Shown here: positions 19,434-29,486 of the stretch, in pieces
Numbering within the stretch: position 1 is the stretch's first letter
Layout: the number at the start of each line of letters is the position of its first letter
NCBI GenBank assembly: GCA_019918135.1
Contig: WBZZ01002425.1
Location: 46,001-110,000, forward strand
DNA length: 64,000 bases
Direction of reading: 5' to 3'
Source: Paulinella micropora
Taxonomy: Eukaryota; Cercozoa; Imbricatea; Euglyphida; Paulinellidae
Program-made: the position numbers and the translations under genes
Notes under the pieces: generated by a model
Told to the model about the DNA's origin: nothing
The model's database searches: none
The model's input: the letters and a program-made list of their open reading frames with translations, nothing else

Positions 19434-20068
19434 CTAACGACCACTAGAACCTACATATGCGTCATCCTCCTCCTCGCTCGTATTCTTCTGCTTCCTCGTA
19501 CTACTCTTCTGCTTCCCCGCCTTGTCTGGCTGCGCCGTCTGCTCTTCATCCTCGTCATCCTCCTCCTCGCTCGTATTCTTCTGCTTCCTCGTACTACTCT
19601 TCTGCTTCCCCGCCGCCTTGTCTGGCTGCGCCGCCTGCTCTTCATCCTCGTCATCCTCCTCCTCGCTCGTATTCTGCTTCCCCGCCTTTCCCATCCGCTT
19701 CGCCACCTGCTGTTCTTCCTCCTGAGTCCCCCGCTTCCTACCCCTCGCCTTGGTTTGCTTCGCCGCCTTCTCTTTATCCTTGTCATGGAGTTCCTCCTCG
19801 ACATTGTCAACGCCCCCCCCAATTCCTCCTTGTCTTTGGCATCGTCAGCAGCTACAGCAGCAGTAGTAGAACTACTACTAGTACTACTGCTGCTTCCGCT
19901 ACTACTACTACTACTACTAGCAGCAGCATCAGCAGTAGTAGCAGCAGCATCAGCAGTAGTAGCAGCAGCATCAGCAGTAGTAGCAGCAGCAGTAGTAGTA
20001 GTAGCAGCAGCATCAGCAGTAGTAGCAGCAGCAGCACTAGTAGTAGCAGCAGCAGTAGCAGCAGCATC

Positions 20069-20112
<44 letters not shown>

Positions 20113-20139
20113 CCGTGCCCGTTGCTGCTGCGTTTGATG
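19434..20139 (-). pseudogene. trinucleotide-repeat and Lys/Glu-rich block joined to truncated gene copy B
   Basis: The minus strand reads a 250-bp tract of ACT/GCT-type triplets (Thr/Ala or Leu depending on frame), a run of eight Gs, and then acidic/basic repeats SEEEDDEDEEQAAQPDKAAG and KQKSSTRKQKN like those of the Lys-rich exon. The frame DDAKDKEELGG upstream of the G-run and VDNVEEELHDKDKEKAAKQ downstream would join only if the G8 run changed by one base. It ends DDAYVGSSGR and a stop. The mirror copy is at 26,468-27,164. Whether it is transcribed is unknown. Confidence 0.5.
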
Positions 20140-20156
20140 TTAGGGTTAGGGTTAGG
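20140..20156. repeat. TTAGGG telomere-type tract at the truncation point of gene copy B
   Basis: TTAGGGTTAGGGTTAGG joins the triplet-repeat block directly to AGGCAGCAAGGCAAAG, where homology to the complete gene (15,324 onward) begins. Its mirror lies at 26,439-26,455. It falls inside what is intron 2 of the complete gene. Confidence 0.9.
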
Positions 20157-21722
20157 CAGCAAGGCAAAGTTACGACAGAACAGAATATTGTTGCCGAACA
20201 GAACAAGGATGAGATACCTTGACCGTGAAGCCAATTTTGCATTGAGGATTATCTGGCAAGGTGCCGGCCGTCAAAACGTACAGATATTCCGAACGAGCCA
20301 GCTTCTTAACCTTCCACTCTCGGCGCACAGTTGCTGGCGGCTCCCTGAGATGAAACGGGCCGCGATACCACTCCTCCACTGATACAGGTTGTGACTGTGG
20401 CTTGCCTTCGTACGGTTTGCCACAGCTACTGCAGAATCGACTAGCTGGTGCAACCGGCTGTTTGCAGTAGCCACAGGCATCGTCCCCCGGGGCAAGCGAA
20501 GATCTTTTCTGTTGCACTGTACCAGTCGCGCGCAATGCTTTGCCTTCCGCAGTACAGGGCCTCGGCGCACGGCAGAACTTGCCAGAGGGAACGGTTATCC
20601 TTATCAATCGATACATAGTACTACACTCATGGGACTGACAGATCCAGTAGTACGGTACCTTTTGCTTTTCCCCCTCGACCACTTTGGTCCGGTAGCGCAG
20701 TGCCATCTTGATCTTCTTCTCGCCAGCCTCTGCCTCGCCAGCCTCTGCCTCGCCAGCCTCTGCCTCGTCTTCGTCCTCTGATCCGGCAGCCTCAACAACC
20801 TCGCCAACGTCGGCATCTACCAACAACTCCCGCGGCAACAAACCCAAACTAGCCTCGGTAAGTCTTTCGGCCAGCTTGATTCGGTAGACTCTGTAGCACC
20901 TGGCCAGAAGGCGCAGCAAGCTGCGCCTGTCGTGCTTTACATCAAACGCTGCATTCAAAAACACATGGTATCTACGTCAACACCGCAGTGGCACAAGGCA
21001 ATTAATGCAGTCACTTGTTAGTATGCAATGAGCAAATTATGTGATGCCATCAGCAATATGTGATGCCATCAGCAATATGTGATGCCATCAGCAATATGTG
21101 ATGCCATCAGCAATATGTGATGCCATCAGCAATATGTGATGCCATCAGCAATATGTGATGCCATCAGCAATAATATTATATATGATGCCATCAGCAATAT
21201 GTGATGCAATCATAACATAATATAGGAAGAAAGAAGCATACCAAAGGAAACCCTAGGGAAATTCTCCTTCGTAAAGTGCTGCAGAAGCGCGCATAGGTAG
21301 CGTCGTTGGGGAAGCCAGGGGTCTGGACCTGTCAATTTCTTGCCCTGGTAACACCCAGTCTCATGTCGACAGTTTTCATCACACAAATTCTCGGCCTCGC
21401 CCTCCTCGCCCTCCGATGAGCTGTCCGCAGCCGCTGCAGGCTCCAGACTGTATGGTCTGTCGCTGTCTTCTCCCTCGGATCCGGAAACATGAGCCGTGGT
21501 ATAATCTCGCTCACTCACCAGTCGATGATCCTCTCCCAGGAACCATTTAAAAGAAGGACAGGCGATACTCGTGAGCCCCACAATGAAAGGGAACATTCTC
21601 CATTTGATAAACTTGACCAGCAGGTGATGCCGCTTTGAGCTGTTTCGGTCACCTGGGTCGGCCTTCCAAGCCCTGTCAACAAGTACCGCGTGCATGAAAA
21701 GAAACGAGCACCCACGGCGCAT
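20156..21722 (-). pseudogene. truncated copy B of the zinc-ribbon gene
   Basis: It contains the exon starting CSFLFMHAVLVDRAWKADPG, the 293-nt intron (20,949-21,241) with its minisatellite, and the zinc-ribbon exon (20,948-20,218: CGYCKQP, CSSCGKP). It differs from copy A by a few residues (for example RHHLL for RYHLL, CKIGFTVK for CKIGFQVK) and has one more GEAEA unit. It lacks the 3' exons found at 14.1-15.2 kb, and upstream the Lys-rich exon is present only in the wrong orientation. So it is cut at both ends, and the cut at 20,156 carries TTAGGG repeats. Confidence 0.75.
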
Positions 21723-21742
21723 GCATGTAACTTACAGTCACG

Positions 21743-21999
21743 TATGTATGTATGTAATGTATGTATGTATGTATGTATGTATGTATGTTACAAATAGATG
21801 ATGGCATCATCAAATAGATGATGGCATCATCTATTTGATGATGCCAGCATCTAGTTGATGATGGCATCATCTAGTTGATGATGGCATCATCAAATAGATG
21901 ATGGCATCATCAAATAGATGATGCCATCATCAAATAGATGATGCCATCATCTATTTGATGATGCCATCATCAAATAGATGATGCCATCATCAAATAGTT
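21743..21999. repeat. (ATGT)n and 20-bp palindromic minisatellite, copy B
   Basis: Same structure as 16,890-17,168, one unit shorter, with GATGATGGCATCATCAAATA-type units. It lies in the left arm of the palindrome. Confidence 0.85.
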
Positions 22000-23258
22000 A
22001 CATGCATGCGCCGTGGGTGCTCATTTCTTTTGTGTGATGCAATCAGCTATATATGATGCGATGCGTCTAACTGCATTCTACCATGTGTCTCGCTGATCGA
22101 ATCCCCACAGGCCATTCTCATCCCCTTTGGCGTTGCCCTGTTAGAAACTTGATGGTGTGTTGTAAACTTATCTGTAGCATGTGTTGTTCTTTCTTCCCTG
22201 AAGCTCTTTTTTGCACCTGTCTTGTATCACTCCTATATGTGTTGTGTGTGCTTTTCTGGGAATGTAATGTGCTGAATCTATTCACAATCACATGGTCTTT
22301 GTTTTGCATATGTTCAACTACTGCTCCTTTCTTTGTAACCCTGCTGTTGGTGATCTATTCTGGGCTGCAGACATGCTAAAGAAATCATGGGTAAAATCTT
22401 TAGAGATTTTCAATTTTTCTGTACAAAATGCTTTTATTGAATAGTCTCTTTGATTTCCTTCACTTTCTATACTTGTGCCGGCCTTGTCTTTAAATCAAAA
22501 AATTTCTGAGTGAGGGCCTTATGCCCTATTTTTGCTGATTTTGGCCGGTTTGTTTGCAGGCTTAAGGTTACCTTTTTGTAAAAAAACTTTGTACATTTAA
22601 TTATAAGTATACATAGAACGATATTATATAAAAATTTATTGAAGAGCATACAGGGAACATATGAAAACTGACTCTGATTTTTGGTCATCACAAGCACCAT
22701 TTTTTTGAGGTGGCAAGGTGCCCAGTTTTTTCCGGTGGGGTTTGTGCAAATTAGTTGGGAAAAAGCGGTGGGTGACGGGAAATCGATTGGTTTGAAGTCA
22801 GGTTTTACTATTTTTCAATGATTCTTTCATTAAATTAAATGTTTTTACTTATAGTTTTGAAATGTACAATTTTCATATGATAAGGTTTAACGGATCTATG
22901 TTTATTATTCTAACGACCACTCGCCCATAGGAGAACTTACATATGCGGAGGATGAAGAGCAGGCGGCGCAGCCAGACAAGGCGGGGAAGCAGAAGAGTAG
23001 TACGAGGAAGCAGAAGAATACGAGCGAGGAGGAGGATGACGAGGATGAAGAGCAGGCGGCGCAGCCAGACAAGGCGGGGAAGCAGAAGAATACGAGCGAG
23101 GAGGAAGATAACGAGGATGAAGAGCAGGCGGCGCAGCCAGACAAGGAGGGGAAGCGGAAGAGGGTTGGCGGGGCGTTAGAGAAAGAGAAGAACAAGAAGA
23201 AGAAGAAGAGCAATCGCAACGACGAGGAGAAGGAAGCTGAAGAAGAGGAGGCTGTGGC

Positions 23259-23352
23259 CGAGAGTGTTGGGGAGTCAGTGGAAAGGAAGGGCAAGAAGAA
23301 GAAGAAGAAGAAGAAGAAGAAGAAGAAGAAGAAGAAGAAGAAGAAGAAGAAG
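23259..23352. repeat. palindrome centre: unpaired spacer with (AAG)n
   Basis: The left arm ends ...GAGGAGGCTGTGG and the right arm begins CCACAGCCTCCTC. Between them is CCGAGAGTGTTGGGGAGTCA... plus about 18 AAG triplets that have no CTT partner. The junction therefore lies in the Lys-run coding sequence, a natural place for repeat-mediated inversion or template switching. Confidence 0.85.
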
Positions 23353-24612
23353 CCACAGCCTCCTCTTCTTCAGCTTCCTTCTCCTCGTCGTTGCGATTGC
23401 TCTTCTTCTTCTTCTTGTTCTTCTCTTTCTCTAACGCCCCGCCAACCCTCTTCCGCTTCCCCTCCTTGTCTGGCTGCGCCGCCTGCTCTTCATCCTCGTT
23501 ATCTTCCTCCTCGCTCGTATTCTTCTGCTTCCCCGCCTTGTCTGGCTGCGCCGCCTGCTCTTCATCCTCGTCATCCTCCTCCTCGCTCGTATTCTTCTGC
23601 TTCCTCGTACTACTCTTCTGCTTCCCCGCCTTGTCTGGCTGCGCCGCCTGCTCTTCATCCTCCGCATATGTAAGTTCTCCTATGGGCGAGTGGTCGTTAG
23701 AATAATAAACATAGATCCGTTAAACCTTATCATATGAAAATTGTACATTTCAAAACTATAAGTAAAAACATTTAATTTAATGAAAGAATCATTGAAAAAT
23801 AGTAAAACCTGACTTCAAACCAATCGATTTCCCGTCACCCACCGCTTTTTCCCAACTAATTTGCACAAACCCCACCGGAAAAAACTGGGCACCTTGCCAC
23901 CTCAAAAAAATGGTGCTTGTGATGACCAAAAATCAGAGTCAGTTTTCATATGTTCCCTGTATGCTCTTCAATAAATTTTTATATAATATCGTTCTATGTA
24001 TACTTATAATTAAATGTACAAAGTTTTTTTACAAAAAGGTAACCTTAAGCCTGCAAACAAACCGGCCAAAATCAGCAAAAATAGGGCATAAGGCCCTCAC
24101 TCAGAAATTTTTTGATTTAAAGACAAGGCCGGCACAAGTATAGAAAGTGAAGGAAATCAAAGAGACTATTCAATAAAAGCATTTTATACAGAAAAATTGA
24201 AAATCTCTAAAGATTTTACCCATGATTTCTTTAGCATGTCTGCAGCCCAGAATAGATCACCAACAGCAGGGTTACAAAGAAAGGAGCAGTAGTTGAACAT
24301 ATGCAAAACAAAGACCATGTGATTGTGAATAGATTCAGCACATTACATTCCCAGAAAAGCACACACAACACATATAGGAGTGATACAAGACAGGTGCAAA
24401 AAAGAGCTTCAGGGAAGAAAGAACAACACATGCTACAGATAAGTTTACAACACACCATCAAGTTTCTAACAGGGCAACGCCAAAGGGGATGAGAATGGCC
24501 TGTGGGGATTCGATCAGCGAGACACATGGTAGAATGCAGTTAGACGCATCGCATCATATATAGCTGATTGCATCACACAAAAGAAATGAGCACCCACGGC
24601 GCATGCATGTAA

Positions 24613-24870
24613 CTATTTGATGATGGCATCATCTATTTGATGATGGCATCATCAAATAGATGATGGCATCATCTATTTGATGATGGCATCATCTATTTGA
24701 TGATGCCATCATCTATTTGATGATGCCATCATCAACTAGATGATGCCATCATCAACTAGATGCTGGCATCATCAAATAGATGATGCCATCATCTATTTGA
24801 TGATGCCATCATCTATTTGTAACATACATACATACATACATACATACATACATTACATACATACATACGT
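24613..24870. repeat. 20-bp palindromic minisatellite and (ATAC)n, copy C
   Basis: This is the mirror of 21,743-21,999. The unit core TGATGATGGCATCATCTATT is followed by (CATA)n at 24,821-24,868. Confidence 0.85.
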
Positions 24871-24887
24871 GACTGTAAGTTACATGC

Positions 24888-26438
24888 ATGCGCCGTGGGT
24901 GCTCGTTTCTTTTCATGCACGCGGTACTTGTTGACAGGGCTTGGAAGGCCGACCCAGGTGACCGAAACAGCTCAAAGCGGCATCACCTGCTGGTCAAGTT
25001 TATCAAATGGAGAATGTTCCCTTTCATTGTGGGGCTCACGAGTATCGCCTGTCCTTCTTTTAAATGGTTCCTGGGAGAGGATCATCGACTGGTGAGTGAG
25101 CGAGATTATACCACGGCTCATGTTTCCGGATCCGAGGGAGAAGACAGCGACAGACCATACAGTCTGGAGCCTGCAGCGGCTGCGGACAGCTCATCGGAGG
25201 GCGAGGAGGGCGAGGCCGAGAATTTGTGTGATGAAAACTGTCGACATGAGACTGGGTGTTACCAGGGCAAGAAATTGACAGGTCCAGACCCCTGGCTTCC
25301 CCAACGACGCTACCTATGCGCGCTTCTGCAGCACTTTACGAAGGAGAATTTCCCTAGGGTTTCCTTTGGTATGCTTCTTTCTTCCTATATTATGTTATGA
25401 TTGCATCACATATTGCTGATGGCATCATATATAATATTATTGCTGATGGCATCACATATTGCTGATGGCATCACATATTGCTGATGGCATCACATATTGC
25501 TGATGGCATCACATATTGCTGATGGCATCACATATTGCTGATGGCATCACATATTGCTGATGGCATCACATAATTTGCTCATTGCATACTAACAAGTGAC
25601 TGCATTAATTGCCTTGTGCCACTGCGGTGTTGACGTAGATACCATGTGTTTTTGAATGCAGCGTTTGATGTAAAGCACGACAGGCGCAGCTTGCTGCGCC
25701 TTCTGGCCAGGTGCTACAGAGTCTACCGAATCAAGCTGGCCGAAAGACTTACCGAGGCTAGTTTGGGTTTGTTGCCGCGGGAGTTGTTGGTAGATGCCGA
25801 CGTTGGCGAGGTTGTTGAGGCTGCCGGATCAGAGGACGAAGACGAGGCAGAGGCTGGCGAGGCAGAGGCTGGCGGGAAGAAGATCAAGATGGCACTGCGC
25901 TACCGGACCAAAGTGGTCGAGGGGGAAAAGCAAAAGGTACCGTACTACTGGATCTGTCAGTCCCAGGAGTGTAGTACTATGTATCGATTGATAAGGATAA
26001 CCGTTCCCTCTGGCAAGTTCTGCCGTGCGCCGAGGCCCTGTACTGCGGAAGGCAAAGCATTGCGCGCGACTGGTACAGTGCAACAGAAAAGATCTTCGCT
26101 TGCCCCGGGGGACGATGCCTGTGGCTACTGCAAACAGCCGGTTGCACCAGCTAGTCGATTCTGCAGTAGCTGTGGCAAACCGTACGAAGGCAAGCCACAG
26201 TCACAACCTGTATCAGTGGAGGAGTGGTATCGCGGCCCGTTTCATCTCAGGGAGCCGCCAGCAACTGTGCGCCGAGAGTGGAAGGTTAAGAAGCTGGCTC
26301 GTTCGGAATATCTGTACGTTTTGACGGCCGGCACCTTGCCAGATAATCCTCAATGCAAAATTGGCTTCACGGTCAAGGTATCTCATCCTTGTTCTGTTCG
26401 GCAACAATATTCTGTTCTGTCGTAACTTTGCCTTGCTG
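24888..26438 (+). pseudogene. truncated copy C of the zinc-ribbon gene
   Basis: This is the mirror of copy B. Exon to 25,368, intron 25,369-25,661 (GTATGC ... GAATGCAG, phase kept), zinc-ribbon exon 25,662-26,377, then donor GTATCT at 26,378. Changes from copy B include SQECS for SHECS and EAGGKK for the third GEAEAGEKK unit. A possible acceptor lies at 26,467, after the CCCTAA repeats, and would splice into the triplet-repeat block. The frame there reads poly-Leu, so a sensible chimeric protein is unlikely. Confidence 0.75.
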
Positions 26439-26455
26439 CCTAACCCTAACCCTAA
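26439..26455. repeat. CCCTAA telomere-type tract at the truncation point of gene copy C
   Basis: CCTAACCCTAACCCTAA, the mirror of 20,140-20,156, lies between GCCTTGCTG and CATCAAACGCAG. Confidence 0.9.
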
Positions 26456-26467
26456 CATCAAACGCAG

Positions 26468-26491
26468 CAGCAACGGGCACGGCTACTACTG

Positions 26492-26526
<35 letters not shown>

Positions 26527-27164
26527 GATGCTGCTGCTGCTACTGCTGCTGCTACTACTAGTGCTGCTGCTGCTACTACTGCTGATGCTGCTGCTACTAC
26601 TACTACTGCTGCTGCTACTACTGCTGATGCTGCTGCTACTACTGCTGATGCTGCTGCTACTACTGCTGATGCTGCTGCTAGTAGTAGTAGTAGTAGTAGC
26701 GGAAGCAGCAGTAGTACTAGTAGTAGTTCTACTACTGCTGCTGTAGCTGCTGACGATGCCAAAGACAAGGAGGAATTGGGGGGGGCGTTGACAATGTCGA
26801 GGAGGAACTCCATGACAAGGATAAAGAGAAGGCGGCGAAGCAAACCAAGGCGAGGGGTAGGAAGCGGGGGACTCAGGAGGAAGAACAGCAGGTGGCGAAG
26901 CGGATGGGAAAGACGGGGAAGCAGAATACGAGCGAGGAGGAGGATGACGAGGATGAAGAGCAGGCGGCGCAGCCAGACAAGGCGGCGGGGAAGCAGAAGA
27001 GTAGTACGAGGAAGCAGAAGAATACGAGCGAGGAGGAGGATGACGAGGATGAAGAGCAGACGGCGCAGCCAGACAAGGCGGGGAAGCAGAAGAGTAGTAC
27101 GAGGAAGCAGAAGAATACGAGCGAGGAGGAGGATGACGCATATGTAGGTTCTAGTGGTCGTTAG
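26468..27164 (+). pseudogene. trinucleotide-repeat and Lys/Glu-rich block joined to copy C
   Basis: This is the mirror of 19,434-20,139. (ACT/GCT)n is followed by a run of eight Gs at 26,778-26,785 and then GKQNTSEEEDDEDEEQAAQ-type repeats to a TAG after DDAYVGSSGR. The G8 run is identical in both arms, so a frameshift there, if real, came before the duplication. Confidence 0.5.
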
Positions 27165-27713
27165 AGCCCCCATCAACTTCAAAGCAGGTAAACTCATTCA
27201 ATATTCAAGATTTGGAAGTGCTGTTTGCACAGAATTCAATGTTTTTATTGGGAATAGGTAGCCGGAGGTTTAGTTTTTCAGTATATTAAAGGTATTGCTG
27301 TGTTCCAGAGTATGTTCTGAATTTTGGCAAACTAATTTTCGACCTATGTTTTCTAGTTTTTTTTTTTGTACCGTACTTCTCTGCAAAAACCCTTAGGCAG
27401 GATTACTCAACATAACATGTGAATTCATTTGTGCACTTGTGTGTAAAAATGAGTGCAGAGTGCATCATGCAAACAGCATTTTTCAGTTAAAAACACCATA
27501 CTTGCTATGTCCTGAGAAGTGAAAATTGCGGTCGAAAATAAGGGTGAAAAATATTGAGCTACCCCTTTTTCTAAAACAAACACTTGTGTCATGCTTGCTT
27601 TTGCTTGAAACGATGTGGTTTGAACATTTACCTGCTGCGATGCACTTGACCTCCGACATGATTTTGGTGGCGCCGGCCCGTGAATTTCTGTGGCAATATT
27701 TGACAAGACCATG

Positions 27714-28583
27714 CACTCCTTTATTCCACTTCTCCTTGTCGGGTGATAACTTACTTCCAGACTTCGCCGCCACCAAGTCCAACTGCTCTCGTTCCGTGGC
27801 CTCCAGGACCTTCTTCTTCTTCTTCTTCTTCTTCTTCTTCTTCTTCTTCTTCTTCTTCTTCTTCTTCTTCTTCTTGCCCTTCCTTTCCACTGACTCCCCA
27901 ACACTCTCGGCCACAGCCTCCTCTTCTTCAGCTTCCTTCTCCTCGTCGTTGCGATTGCTCTTCTTCTTCTTCTTGTTCTTCTCTTTCTCTAACGCCCCGC
28001 CAACCCTCTTCCGCTTCCCCTCCTTGTCTGGCTGCGCCGCCTGCTCTTCATCCTCGTTATCTTCCTCCTCGCTCGTATTCTTCTGCTTCCCCGCCTTGTC
28101 TGGCTGCGCCGCCTGCTCTTCATCCTCGTTATCTTCCTCCTCGCTCGTATTCTTCTGCTTCCCCGCCTTGTCTGGCTGCGCCGCCTGCTCTTCATCCTCG
28201 TCATCCTCCTCCTCGCTCGTATTCTTCTGCTTCCTCGTACTACTCTTCTGCTTCCCCGCCTTGTCTGGCTGCACCGCCTGCTCTTCATCCTCCGCATATG
28301 TAAGTTCTCCTATGGGCGAGTGGTCGTTAGAATAATAAACATAGATCCGTTAAACCTTATCATATGAAAATTGTACATTTCAAAACTATAAGTAAAAACA
28401 TTTAATTTAATGAAAGAATCATTGAAAAATAGTAAAACCTGACTTCAAACCAATCGATTTCCCGTCACCCACCACTTTTTCCGAACTAATTTGCACAAAC
28501 CCCACCGGAAAAAACTGGGCACCTTGCCACCTCAAAAAAATGGTGCTTGTGATGACCAAAAATCAGAGTCAGTTTTCATATGT
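27714..28583 (-). pseudogene. fourth copy of the Lys/Glu-rich exon, detached
   Basis: The minus strand encodes three acidic/basic units (KNTSEEEDNEDEEQAAQPDK), a poly-Lys run, and VLEATEREQLDLVAAKSGSK up to KEKWNKG. It then reads directly into the unrelated palindrome-arm sequence (HGLVKYCHRNSRAG). It is a direct copy of 17,327-18,128 with one extra repeat unit. There is no zinc-ribbon exon downstream in this orientation, so it is a detached fragment. Confidence 0.7.
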
Positions 28584-28591
28584 TAATGATG

Positions 28592-28598
28592 CAAGAGA

Positions 28599-28630
<32 letters not shown>

Positions 28631-28646
28631 AGAGAGCGAGAGAGAC

Positions 28647-28679
<33 letters not shown>

Positions 28680-28997
28680 AACAAATATCGAATATGGATA
28701 CAATCATACATTTGATGATACTATCACAAATATGATGATACTATTCTAAATATGATGGTACAATCGTCAATGTAATGATGCAATCATAAATCTGGTGATA
28801 CAATCATAAATGTGATGATACAATCATAAATTTGATGATACAATCATAGATTTGATGATACTATCATAAGTTTGATGATACAATCGTCGATGTAATGATG
28901 CAATCATAGATTTGGTGATGCAGTCCTGCATTTGATGATACAATCATAAGTTTGATGATACAATCATAAGTTTGATCATACAATCATAAGTTTGATG

Positions 28998-29037
<40 letters not shown>
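28592..29037. repeat. (GA)n, 20-bp minisatellite and (AT)n
   Basis: (GA)n covers 28,592-28,680. Units of about 20 bp with core AATCATAAATTTGATGATAC (TTTGATGATACAATCATAA) cover 28,690-28,998. (TA)n covers about 29,000-29,036. The minisatellite resembles the TGATG arrays at 13.4 and 16.9 kb but has diverged. Confidence 0.85.
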
Positions 29038-29039
29038 CG

Positions 29040-29480
29040 TGCCGTTTACGTTTTGTGTGCACTTATTGTATCATGCCTCAAGGATGCCTTAAATATTTCA
29101 ACCATCTACTCAGGGAAGGAATGAAAGGCTACAAGAAGCTGGGTTCTCTGAGGATGAACTGTTGCTTGTTGGAGAATTTGCATTTCTAAGTGCGCTTGGG
29201 ATTGATTGTTGGGCACTTGGAAATTCAAAGACTCGCGCCTGATGACAACTTTACTGGCGGGACAGTGCTCATTGTTAGCACACTTGATTTTGTCTAACAG
29301 TTCGACCTCTTCCGCACCTGAGGAGACAACGTTACTAGCAAGGCACCCTCTTGGCAACGATGTTCAACAAAAACTTTATTCTTCGTTTACCAACTTGAAT
29401 ACAGTTATAATTCAATTTTGTAATTTAATAAAACATGGTTTGTCATTATAAATTTAACATATTAAGCACTTGCTTGCCGG
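29040..29480. other. gene-poor stretch at the edge of the second GC-rich block
   Basis: A minus-strand open frame (29,357-29,106) reads VVSSGAEEVELLDKIKCANN and a Gln-rich end, but I recognise nothing in it and no start is favoured. A TTCAACAAAAACTTTATTCT match to 15,107 (inside an exon of the multi-exon gene) is probably chance. Confidence 0.4.
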
Positions 29481-29486
29481 GTAATC

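Larger units (their letters stand above)
18886..23258. repeat. left arm of an 8.8-kb inverted repeat
   Basis: The sequence from 18,886 (CATGGTCTTGTCAAATATT) to 23,258 is repeated in inverted order from 27,713 back to 23,353. Paired landmarks: start of the zinc-ribbon exon 20,964 with 25,646; N-terminal exon 21,722 with 24,888; trinucleotide block 19,850-20,110 with 26,500-26,760. Arms are near-identical, with few substitutions and small repeat-number changes. The spacer is about 94 bp. The arm ends where unrelated sequences meet on the two sides. Confidence 0.9.
23353..27713. repeat. right arm of the 8.8-kb inverted repeat
   Basis: It is the mirror of 18,886-23,258 and ends at ATATTTGACAAGACCATG (27,713). 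There the sequence switches to a direct copy of 17,327 onward (CACTCCTTTATTCCACTTCT). The end of the arm is thus itself a recombination junction. Confidence 0.9.

Noticed and set aside
19451..20242. Long open frames of poly-Ser, poly-Thr/Ala, poly-Leu or poly-Val
   Set aside because: They are alternative readings of triplet repeats. Only the acidic/basic (SEEEDDEDEEQ) frame resembles the protein encoded elsewhere.
29365..29386. Shared TTCAACAAAAACTTTATTCT with 15,107 as evidence of a duplicated exon
   Set aside because: The match does not extend beyond about 21 bp on either side and the flanks are unrelated.
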